Assembly: GCA_021787505.1 (NCBI GenBank)
Contig: JAJYLU010000007.1
Location: 1-9,486, forward strand
Length of the DNA: 9,486 nucleotides
From: Nitrospirota bacterium
GTDB taxonomy: Bacteria; Nitrospirota; Thermodesulfovibrionia; Thermodesulfovibrionales; UBA6898
Direction of reading: 5' to 3'
Shown here: one piece after another, positions 1 through 5,588 of the stretch
Position numbering within the stretch: the stretch's first letter is position 1
Layout of the letters: each line of letters begins with the position of its first letter
Notes under the pieces: generated by a model
What the model was told of the DNA's origin: nothing
Database searches by the model: none
The model's input: only the letters and a program-made list of their open reading frames with translations
Translations under genes and position numbers: made by a program

Positions 1-2005
1 TTTCTTCAAAGGCGAGCCTGAGTTCATCGAAAAGCCTCGATCCGGAGAGCCGTTCGAAGAGGTCCATCTGGATCGCCGACTTGATCAGGTTCTCGGTGTG
101 CTTGCTGAGCTTGAACCCGAACCTCTCCGCGAACCTCACCGCCCTGAAGGCCCGCGTAGGATCTTCCACGTAACTGAGGTTGTGGAGGACCCTGATCGTC
201 TTGTCCCGCAGGTCGCGCTGGCCCCCGAAGAAATCTATCAGCTGCCCGAAATCGCGGACGTTCAGCTTTATCGCAAGCGTATTGATCGTAAAGTCCCTCC
301 TGTAGAGGTCCTTTTTTATCGACGACATCTCCACTTTCGGAAGCGCGGCAGGGGATTCGTAATACTCGGTCCTCGCCGTGGCCACGTCCAGCTTCTGGCC
401 GTCCAGGCTGATATTGGCCGTGCCGAATCTGTGATGAGACCGCACCTTCGCCTTCAGTCTCTCCCCGAGTTCCTTAGCAAAACGGATCCCGTCGCCTTCT
501 ATGACAAAGTCAATATCGAGGTTCGCCTGCCCGAGAAGGAGGTCGCGCACGGAGCCGCCGACGAGGTACGCGTTGACTCCCATATCCTCGGCGACATTCC
601 CCGCAAGCAGCAGGATGCGGTACACCGACTCCGGAAACCTCTCCTTCAGCCACACGGCGAGGTTCCTGCCGGAGGGCGCCCTCTCGAACACGTCCTCCTT
701 GCTGATATGCCTCTTCCTCAGAAATTCCTCATAAAGCACCCTTAAAAGATCGGTCCTCGTGATGGCGCCGACGATCTTGCTCTCCTCCACCACGGGCATG
801 AACCTCTGGTTCTGTTCGATCATGGTCGCCTCGATTTCCCTGATCGGCGTGTCCTTGCCGACCGTGGCCGCATCGGAAGTCGAGAAGTCGACGCACTTGT
901 TATTCTTGAAACCGTGGAAGAGGGCCTTTTCGACGATCTCCCTCGAAATCAGGCCGATGAACTTTCCGTCCCGGAGGATCGGCAAAACGTTGACGCCGTA
1001 ACGGGTCATCATGTCTTCGGCCTCCTTGAGGCTGCTGTCCCACTGGATCGTAATTACCGGGCTATTCATGATGTCCGAGGCGACCTTTCCCGTTTTCACA
1101 TGGGTGTTGAGAAGTTCCCTGATCCGGTCATCCACCACCTCCAGGGAAGCCTCCTTTATGGTTGCCGACGCCGCGGTCGGGTGGCCGCCGCCCCCGAACT
1201 CCTTCATCAGCTCCGCAACGTCCAGTTCAGGCACCCTGCTCCTCGCCACGATCAGTATCTTCCCTTCCATGTCGAGAAGCAGGAGCACGGCATCGATGTC
1301 TTCCATCTCCATCACCCTGTGCGCAAGATGGGCCGCGTCCCCAAAGTAAGAGTCGCGGGATGCCTTCGTGATGACGATCCTCAGCCCCCTCAGCACTACT
1401 TCGGTCGAGGTCTTGACGAGTTCATTGAGCAGTTCGAGTTCCTCTCTGTTCAGCCCCATCTTCAGGTAACTCGAAACAATATTCAGATTCGCCCCCCTCT
1501 TGAGGAGGTATGAGACGGCCAGAAGGTCCCGTTCAGTCGTCGAGGGGAAAAGGAGGGAACCGGTCTCTTCGTAGATCCCAAGCGCAAGGACGGTCGCTTC
1601 CATCGGGGACGGATGCAGTTTTTTCTCCATCAGGAGTTCCGTGAAGATCGTCGCGGTGGCTCCGACGTCCTCGGTCTTCTCTACCTCGCCCCGTATATCG
1701 TTCTTCTCAAAAGGGTGGTGGTCGAAGATATGTATCTTGACCGCCCTGTTGTGAAGCAGCGGAGCCAGCGGCCCTATTCTGTCGGCATGCTTCGCATCCA
1801 CTATGATCAGATGGGTGACTGCGTCTGGATCGATGTCCTTCAGCCGTTTGATTTCCACCGGGTTGAAGACCTCGATAAAGTCGCGCACCTTGCGCTCCTG
1901 CGAGCCCGGGAAAACGATCTCTGCCCCGGGATAGATCTTCTTCGCCGCCATCATCGAGGCAAGAGCGTCGAAATCGGCGTTTATATGGGACGTGATCAGC
2001 TTCAC
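1..2005 (-). CDS. DHH/DHHA1 + CBS pair + tRNA nucleotidyltransferase (CCA- or CC-adding / poly(A) polymerase class) fusion, 3' end outside window
   Basis: A multidomain protein of which the first 668 residues are visible; the C-terminus lies beyond base 1. The start is a GTG at 2005 behind a G-rich ribosome site (seven Gs, 2010-2016); the only in-frame alternative before a stop is an ATA. The domain order is clear. A DHH phosphoesterase core carries the IFDHHPF motif (D95 H96 H97) and is followed by a DHHA1 motif FGGGGHPTAA (GGGGHP 271-276). Two CBS domains span about 306-430. A class II nucleotidyltransferase then shows LVGGSVRD (481-488), catalytic DID (D497/D499), RRDFTIN (569-575) and EDPTRAFRAVRF (614-625). 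Family members act on tRNA 3' ends; the DHH part resembles exopolyphosphatase/oligonucleotide phosphoesterases and the CBS pair usually binds adenine nucleotides. Whether this copy adds CCA, only CC or A, or poly(A) cannot be decided here. It probably shares a transcript with the upstream diguanylate cyclase gene, 21 nt away. Confidence 0.93.
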   Translation of the reverse strand, partial: MKLITSHINADFDALASMMAAKKIYPGAEIVFPGSQERKVRDFIEVFNPVEIKRLKDIDPDAVTHLIIVDAKHADRIGPLAPLLHNRAVKIHIFDHHPFEKNDIRGEVEKTEDVGATATIFTELLMEKKLHPSPMEATVLALGIYEETGSLLFPSTTERDLLAVSYLLKRGANLNIVSSYLKMGLNREELELLNELVKTSTEVVLRGLRIVITKASRDSYFGDAAHLAHRVMEMEDIDAVLLLLDMEGKILIVARSRVPELDVAELMKEFGGGGHPTAASATIKEASLEVVDDRIRELLNTHVKTGKVASDIMNSPVITIQWDSSLKEAEDMMTRYGVNVLPILRDGKFIGLISREIVEKALFHGFKNNKCVDFSTSDAATVGKDTPIREIEATMIEQNQRFMPVVEESKIVGAITRTDLLRVLYEEFLRKRHISKEDVFERAPSGRNLAVWLKERFPESVYRILLLAGNVAEDMGVNAYLVGGSVRDLLLGQANLDIDFVIEGDGIRFAKELGERLKAKVRSHHRFGTANISLDGQKLDVATARTEYYESPAALPKVEMSSIKKDLYRRDFTINTLAIKLNVRDFGQLIDFFGGQRDLRDKTIRVLHNLSYVEDPTRAFRAVRFAERFGFKLSKHTENLIKSAIQMDLFERLSGSRLFDELRLAFEE

Positions 2006-2026
2006 GGGACCCCCCCGGCTTATCTT

Positions 2027-3424
2027 CTACTGTCCGTAGATTGCCACGCGGTTTCTGCCGCTGTTTTTTGCGGTGAAGAGGGCGTTGTCGGCGAAGGCGA
2101 TAAGTTCGTCGTGCGTCTTGATGCCTTCGTCAGGGAAGGCAGCAACGCCGGCGCTCACAGTAAGGCCGCCCTTGTTCTTGAGGCTCCTGAACTTATGTTT
2201 CCTCACAAATTCACGGAGCCGCTCTGCCTCTGAAACCGCGCCGTTAAGCGGGGTCTGGGGCAGCAGGAGGATGAACTCTTCTCCTCCATAACGGGCCAGT
2301 ACATCGCTCTTTCGTGAATGCTTCTTCAGGAGCTGCGCGAATTCCCTGAGTACGAGGTCGCCCGTCTTATGCCCGTAAACGTCGTTGACCTTCTTGAAAT
2401 GGTCGACGTCAAGCATGAGGCAGCTGATCGGCAATCCGTATCGCACGGCCCGGCTGAACTCCTCGATGATGCGGTGGTAGAAGTACCTCACATTATAGAT
2501 GCCGGTAAGGAAATCGGTGATGGCGAGCTTTTCGAGCCTCGACTTTTCGTCTTCCACCTGTTCGAAGAGAAAGGCATTATAGAGCGCGTTCGCGGAGGCG
2601 TTAGCGATCGTGTTCAGCAAGCGGATCTCGTTTTCACTAAAAGAATGCCCCGCCCTCGAAGTTCTCAGAAATAGCGTCCCGATCACCTTGTCCCTGAAGA
2701 AGATGGGGATGACGAGTATCGAGCGTATGCCGAGGGGTGCAATAATATCCCTCACGCCGGCCATAAGCGGGTCGGTAGAGACATCCTTGATGATGACCGC
2801 CTTCTTCGAAGTGAGCGATTCCACGATCTCCGGGTACTTCCGGAGGTTCAGTTTGATGCCCGCGACACGCGGGTCCTCGAAGCTCGCCACGACAAAGGCG
2901 GACCGGCGAAGCCAGTCAACCCGTATCACCGAGCAACGCGTGACAGGCATAATATCGGCGATCTTCCTGACGATCCGGTAAAGAAGTTCCTTCGGGTCGA
3001 GCGTCGAAGAGATTAGTTGGGTGAGCGCCACCACGGCCTCGAGTTCCTTCATCTCGCCCGCCAGTTTTTCGAGCGCGTATTTTTCGAGGATGGCGGACTC
3101 GATCTTAAATTCCAGGTCTCTGTCCAGGTAGGGCCGGTAGAGATAATGCTTCACATTACGGGCAATGACGTTTTCGACGCCTTCCCTGACGTCCCCGGAG
3201 ATGACGGCGATGGTCGGGCATTTGGTGATCTTGTCGGCGACCGACTTCAGGAGCGAAGCCTCTACGATCACCGCCGCCGGCATTTTTTCCCCGACATTTT
3301 TTGAAAAAATGTCCGCCTTCGCGTAATACGTCGTCTTGTAAATTTTACATCCCTTAAAGAACGTCCTCAGAAATCCAAGAACGGCGCTGCCCTTTGCAAT
3401 TACGGCGACTTCCTTTTGTGCCAT
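2027..3424 (-). CDS. Diguanylate cyclase: pseudo-receiver, GAF, GGDEF
   Basis: A 465-residue soluble protein predicted to make c-di-GMP from two GTP. Residues 1-115 have a receiver-like strand/helix pattern, but the usual phospho-acceptor Asp after the third strand is Glu (AVIVE, E55) and the Lys-Pro motif is Arg-Pro (R97-P98). It is therefore probably a non-phosphorylated pseudo-receiver. A GAF domain occupies about 130-288 and would bind a small ligand or a partner protein. A short linker helix leads into GGDEF at about 298-465, with DFLTGIYN (304-311), LDVDHFKKVND (338-348), active-site GGEEF (380-384) and an intact inhibitory RxxD site (RKSD 371-374) five residues before it. The enzyme should be active and feedback-inhibited. 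There is no membrane segment and no EAL domain. The ATG at 3424 has AGGGAG about 12 nt upstream. It is the first gene of a minus-strand unit with the DHH/CBS/nucleotidyltransferase and has a strong promoter candidate at 3479-3507. The signal sensed is unknown. Confidence 0.93.
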   Translation of the reverse strand: MAQKEVAVIAKGSAVLGFLRTFFKGCKIYKTTYYAKADIFSKNVGEKMPAAVIVEASLLKSVADKITKCPTIAVISGDVREGVENVIARNVKHYLYRPYLDRDLEFKIESAILEKYALEKLAGEMKELEAVVALTQLISSTLDPKELLYRIVRKIADIMPVTRCSVIRVDWLRRSAFVVASFEDPRVAGIKLNLRKYPEIVESLTSKKAVIIKDVSTDPLMAGVRDIIAPLGIRSILVIPIFFRDKVIGTLFLRTSRAGHSFSENEIRLLNTIANASANALYNAFLFEQVEDEKSRLEKLAITDFLTGIYNVRYFYHRIIEEFSRAVRYGLPISCLMLDVDHFKKVNDVYGHKTGDLVLREFAQLLKKHSRKSDVLARYGGEEFILLLPQTPLNGAVSEAERLREFVRKHKFRSLKNKGGLTVSAGVAAFPDEGIKTHDELIAFADNALFTAKNSGRNRVAIYGQ

Positions 3425-3478
3425 GCGCCTTTGCTCTCCCTCGGTGACGGTAGTACATTAGTAGATATTTTGCGTTAT

Positions 3479-3507
3479 ATTATTGCCGTTTTCAGCCAAA
3501 GTGTCAA
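3479..3507 (-). promoter_or_regulatory. Candidate sigma-70 promoter for the diguanylate cyclase gene
   Basis: Reading the minus strand, TTGACA (3507-3502) is followed after exactly 17 nt by AATAAT (3484-3479), a perfect -35 and a 5/6 match to the -10 consensus. The start point would be near 3472, leaving a leader of about 48 nt before the ATG at 3424. The -35 box is one arm of the inverted repeat shared with the opposite promoter. Confidence 0.6.
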
Positions 3508-3539
3508 TTGAAGCGGGAGTAATCCCGCGGGTTTGACAC
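3501..3539. repeat. Inverted repeat carrying both divergent -35 boxes, with inner hairpin
   Basis: Outer arms GTGTCAA (3501-3507) and TTGACAC (3533-3539) are perfect complements. Nested between them are GCGGGA (3513-3518) and TCCCGC (3523-3528) around the 4-nt spacer GTAA. The two dyads share nearly the same centre (3520 and 3520.5). Because the outer arms are the -35 boxes of two opposed promoters, a dimeric regulator bound here would touch both. It could also fold as a hairpin if read through. No known operator consensus is recognised. Confidence 0.6.
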
Positions 3540-3561
3540 CGGTCCGACGATTTCTTATACT
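3533..3561 (+). promoter_or_regulatory. Candidate sigma-70 promoter for the DUF3842-cooT operon
   Basis: TTGACA (3533-3538), a 17-nt spacer, then TATACT (3556-3561): a perfect -35 and a 5/6 -10. Transcription would begin about 7 nt after the -10, that is at or beside base 3568, the A of the ATG. This predicts a leaderless or nearly leaderless message. Confidence 0.65.
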
Positions 3562-3567
3562 TCAGGT

Positions 3568-3984
3568 ATGCTTAGGATAGCGGTAATCGACGGCCAGGGC
3601 GGCGGGATAGGCAACCTCATCGTCAAGCGGCTCAGGGAGGAGTTCAAAGAGACGGTCGAGATCATCGCACTCGGCACAAACGCCGCGGCAACGACGTCGA
3701 TGATGAAGGCGAGGGCGAACAAGGGCGCAACGGGGGAAAACGCCATCGTCTGGAACTCACAGCGGGTCGATGTCATCGTGGGGCCCCTCAGCGTCGTACT
3801 TCCTGATGCGATGCTCGGGGAGGTTACGGCAAAGATGGCATCGGCGGTAATTGCGTCGGGGGCCAAAACGATACTCCTTCCTTTGAACCAGGAAGACCTC
3901 GAGATCGCCGGAGTGAACAGGGAGCCGCTTCCGCATATGATAGAGCACATCGTATCAAGGATAAAGGAGATCGAACATGTGTGA
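3568..3984 (+). CDS. DUF3842 family protein
   Basis: A 138-residue soluble protein that I recognise as DUF3842. It opens with the family's glycine-rich signature IAVIDGQGGGIG, which resembles the first strand-loop-helix of a nucleotide-binding fold. Further conserved-looking segments are ALGTNAAAT (near 34-42), KGATGENAIVWNS, VDVIVGPLSVVLPDAMLGE and KTILLPLNQEDLEIAGV. It has no signal peptide or membrane segment, and its biochemical role is unknown. The ATG at 3568 matches the usual family start. No proper Shine-Dalgarno is present: an AGG lies only 1 nt from the ATG, and the promoter predicts initiation on the ATG itself. Its last 8 nt overlap cooT, so the two are probably co-translated. By association with CooT I infer a part in nickel or metallocofactor handling; nothing in this protein's own sequence proves it. 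Confidence 0.88.
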   Translation: MLRIAVIDGQGGGIGNLIVKRLREEFKETVEIIALGTNAAATTSMMKARANKGATGENAIVWNSQRVDVIVGPLSVVLPDAMLGEVTAKMASAVIASGAKTILLPLNQEDLEIAGVNREPLPHMIEHIVSRIKEIEHV

Positions 3985-4165
3985 GGCAAACGCATACATC
4001 TACAAAGACGGCGCCGAGGAACTCTACCTGGAAAACGTCGATGTCATGAAGCCCGAGGAGGGGAAGATATTCCTGAAGAACCTCTTCGGGGAGCAGAAGG
4101 TCTTCGAGGGACAGATCAGGGAGATCTCGCTCCTTCGCCACAAGATCTTGCTTGAAAAGAAATAG
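3977..4165 (+). CDS. cooT: CooT-type small nickel-binding protein
   Basis: A 62-residue protein beginning MCEANAYIYKDG, the hallmark of the CooT family; in the characterised Rhodospirillum rubrum protein, Cys2 takes part in nickel binding by a homodimer. The middle (LYLENVDVMKPEEGKIFL) and the end (LFGEQKVFEGQIREISLL) follow the family's short beta-rich fold, and the length is normal. It has a strong ribosome site, AAGGAGA at 3964-3970, 6 nt before the ATG and inside the end of the DUF3842 gene. The two genes overlap by 8 nt and read as one operon. CooT is tied to nickel delivery for carbon monoxide dehydrogenase in R. rubrum, but many copies sit away from coo genes, as here. The nickel role is therefore family knowledge, and the target enzyme in this organism is unknown. 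Confidence 0.85.
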   Translation: MCEANAYIYKDGAEELYLENVDVMKPEEGKIFLKNLFGEQKVFEGQIREISLLRHKILLEKK

Positions 4166-4234
4166 CCTCCCGGGGCGCATGCCTGCTTGTGAGAGTTTTT
4201 GGGGGGTCCTGCAATTCGGGCGTTTAGGAAGGCT

Positions 4235-4252
4235 GATGCAAAAAGTTGCATC
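4235..4252. repeat. Perfect short inverted repeat upstream of selC
   Basis: GATGCAA (4235-4241) and TTGCATC (4246-4252) are exact complements separated by AAAG. No T-run follows, so it does not look like an intrinsic terminator for cooT. It overlaps the candidate selC -35 box and could be an operator or an attenuating hairpin. Confidence 0.4.
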
Positions 4253-4274
4253 TCCGGAAAAAACTTAGTAGTAT
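4246..4274 (+). promoter_or_regulatory. Weak candidate promoter for selC
   Basis: TTGCAT (4246-4251), 17-nt spacer, TAGTAT (4269-4274). These are partial matches (3/6 and 4/6), but the spacing is ideal and the predicted start at about 4281 lies just upstream of the mature tRNA. Read-through from cooT is an alternative source of transcript. Confidence 0.35.
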
Positions 4275-4293
4275 CTTATTGTTGCCCTGAAAT

Positions 4294-4391
4294 GGGAGCG
4301 CATCGGGTTCTGGTGTCCCGCACGGCCTTCAAAGCCGCTGTTTCCGGTTACAAGCCGGAAGGGTGGGTTCGATTCCCACACGCTCCCGCCA
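4294..4391 (+). tRNA. selC: tRNA-Sec (anticodon UCA)
   Basis: A 98-nt gene with encoded CCA. The 5' strand GGGAGCGC (4294-4301) pairs with ACGCTCCC (4380-4387); position 8 is a C/A mismatch, giving 7 good pairs in the 8-position acceptor stem typical of bacterial tRNA-Sec. The D arm is 4304-4320. The anticodon loop CTTCAAA (4327-4333) is identical to that of E. coli selC and places TCA at 4329-4331. The long variable arm has a 6-bp stem, TTCCGG (4342-4347) with CCGGAA (4355-4360). The T arm is GTGGG/CCCAC (4363-4367/4375-4379) with loop TTCGATT. Discriminator G4388 is followed by CCA (4389-4391). The organism therefore decodes UGA as selenocysteine and should carry selA, selB and selD elsewhere. 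Its 3' end is duplicated downstream at 7523. Confidence 0.95.
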
Positions 4392-4448
4392 GAACTATTG
4401 TGAGTAAAGGCTTTCCCTCCTGATTATGTAAAATAAAACCGTGAACAG
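4366..4448 (+). repeat. Direct repeat copy 1: selC 3' end plus flank (putative attachment site)
   Basis: Begins inside the T arm at GGTTCGAT and runs through the CCA and about 57 nt beyond. The second copy is at 7523-7606. Within the tRNA part the copies differ by one deletion and two substitutions over 26 nt. Beyond the tRNA, shared blocks include TTGT, CTCCTG, TTATGT, AAATAAA and TGAA. There is no similarity upstream of the T arm. A repeat starting at the T arm of a tRNA is what tyrosine-recombinase integration leaves behind. Confidence 0.65.
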
Positions 4449-4711
4449 AATCATTGTCGATGTTCTTTTTAATTTTACATTTTTACGACACTGTCAACGG
4501 ACAATAAGGCATTCCAAATTTCTCGAAAATCTTCTTCTTGTTGATTTCCTTCGACCTTTGATTCTATGATTATGTATCGTTCTTCGTTATCTTGGTGCGA
4601 TAATGATTAGGGGAATTTCTTTCTTGGATTCATCAGGATACATACTGCATCATGCATCCAAAGAGCCGCTTTACGATTAAGACGCAATGCCTTAACTGGA
4701 GTGAAACAACC
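4392..4711 (+). other. AT-rich gap between selC and the binding-protein gene
   Basis: No convincing gene. The first ~57 nt belong to the selC-flank repeat; a clear terminator is not visible. The rest is AT-rich leader sequence. The best promoter candidate is TTGATT (4541-4546), 18 nt, TATGAT (4565-4570), a weak -35 with a good -10, which would give a leader of about 135 nt before the ATG at 4712. Confidence 0.5.
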
Positions 4712-5578
4712 ATGAAAAAGTATTTTTTGTTCGTTTTTTTCACCTCTTTAATCTTTTTTTCGGGTGCACTCGGCACTGCAGCCGCCGTGCAGAAAGACCT
4801 GAGATTCGCCATAACAGGCGCCGTGGCCTCAGACCCGTCATTCAAAAATTACAGGGAATTGACAACCTATGTAGCAAATAAAGTCGGAAGGCGCGCGGTC
4901 TTTATCTCGGGGTTGACTTATGGGCAGGTGGACCGTCTGTTTGTCGACGGTCAGGTTGACGTGGGGTTTCTGTGCAATTGTCATTATGTCCGGCGAAAGG
5001 AAATGTCGAAGTTTGAGCCGATTGTCGCTCCGGTCATAGAAGGATACGGAAAACCGAAGTTCCGGGTTTATGTCATCGTCAGGAAAGACAGTGAGATCAA
5101 ATCGCTGAATGATCTGAGAGGAAAGTCGGTCGATTTTGCGGACCCGCTGTCGACCACGAGCGTCTATGCGGCTTATATGTTACGCAAGAGACATGAAACG
5201 ATCAAATCCTTCTTTGGAAAGGCAATTTATTCCGGGAGCCATGATATGACCGTTCAGCTGGTGGCCAGCGGGATGGTCGACGCGGGTTTCATCGACGGGC
5301 AGATTTGGGATTACCAGCAGGAGGTCCATCCACAATACTCTTCAAAGACGAGGGTTATTTATAAGTCGGGGGAGTTTACGGTCCCGCCGGTGGTGGTCAG
5401 CGGGACAATGGACAGGACGCTCAAGGGGCAACTGACAAGCGTCTTTCTCGATATGCACAGGGAGGCAAAAGGAAGGGAAATATTGAGAAAATTGCGGATA
5501 GAAAAATTCGTGCAGATTAAGGATCAGGATTATCAGGATGTTCGGCGTCTCTATAGCACGGTGAAAGGCAACTTTTAG
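4712..5578 (+). CDS. PhnD-like periplasmic substrate-binding protein (phosphate/phosphite/phosphonate family)
   Basis: A 288-residue secreted protein. The chosen ATG at 4712 begins a classic signal peptide: two Lys, a hydrophobic core at about 4-20, and GTAAA before a likely cut near residue 25. GGAG lies 10 nt upstream. An in-frame ATG at 4652 would add 20 residues ahead of the signal and is less likely. The mature part follows the type 2 periplasmic binding fold of the PhnD/phosphonate group: GLTYGQVDRLFVDGQVDVGF (67-86), DFADPLSTTSVYAAYML (141-157, the ligand-loop and helix region) and VASGMVDAGFIDGQIWDY (184-201). No ABC permease or ATPase gene is nearby; the gene is followed after 10 nt by a sensor kinase. 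I therefore infer a sensory role, presenting a ligand to the kinase's periplasmic domain. The ligand is uncertain: this fold also binds sulfonates, thiamine precursors and other anions. Confidence 0.85.
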   Translation: MKKYFLFVFFTSLIFFSGALGTAAAVQKDLRFAITGAVASDPSFKNYRELTTYVANKVGRRAVFISGLTYGQVDRLFVDGQVDVGFLCNCHYVRRKEMSKFEPIVAPVIEGYGKPKFRVYVIVRKDSEIKSLNDLRGKSVDFADPLSTTSVYAAYMLRKRHETIKSFFGKAIYSGSHDMTVQLVASGMVDAGFIDGQIWDYQQEVHPQYSSKTRVIYKSGEFTVPPVVVSGTMDRTLKGQLTSVFLDMHREAKGREILRKLRIEKFVQIKDQDYQDVRRLYSTVKGNF

Positions 5579-5588
5579 AAAAGCAGCC

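Noticed and set aside
2005..2029. Possible read-through of the diguanylate cyclase TAG into the downstream gene, since both are in the same frame.
   Set aside because: The downstream gene has its own GTG start and a G-rich ribosome site, and there is no sign of a suppressor for UAG; selC decodes UGA only.
98..2233. Long plus-strand open frames at 98-745, 914-1513 and 1613-2233.
   Set aside because: They lie opposite the DHH/CBS/nucleotidyltransferase and diguanylate cyclase genes, whose motifs are unmistakable; the plus-strand translations are rich in Arg, Pro and His with no recognisable domain.
3555..3995. Minus-strand open frame of 146 codons.
   Set aside because: It is the complement of the DUF3842 gene, which has clear family motifs and a promoter.
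4199..4423. Plus-strand open frame of 74 codons.
   Set aside because: It runs straight through the selC tRNA and has no ribosome site.
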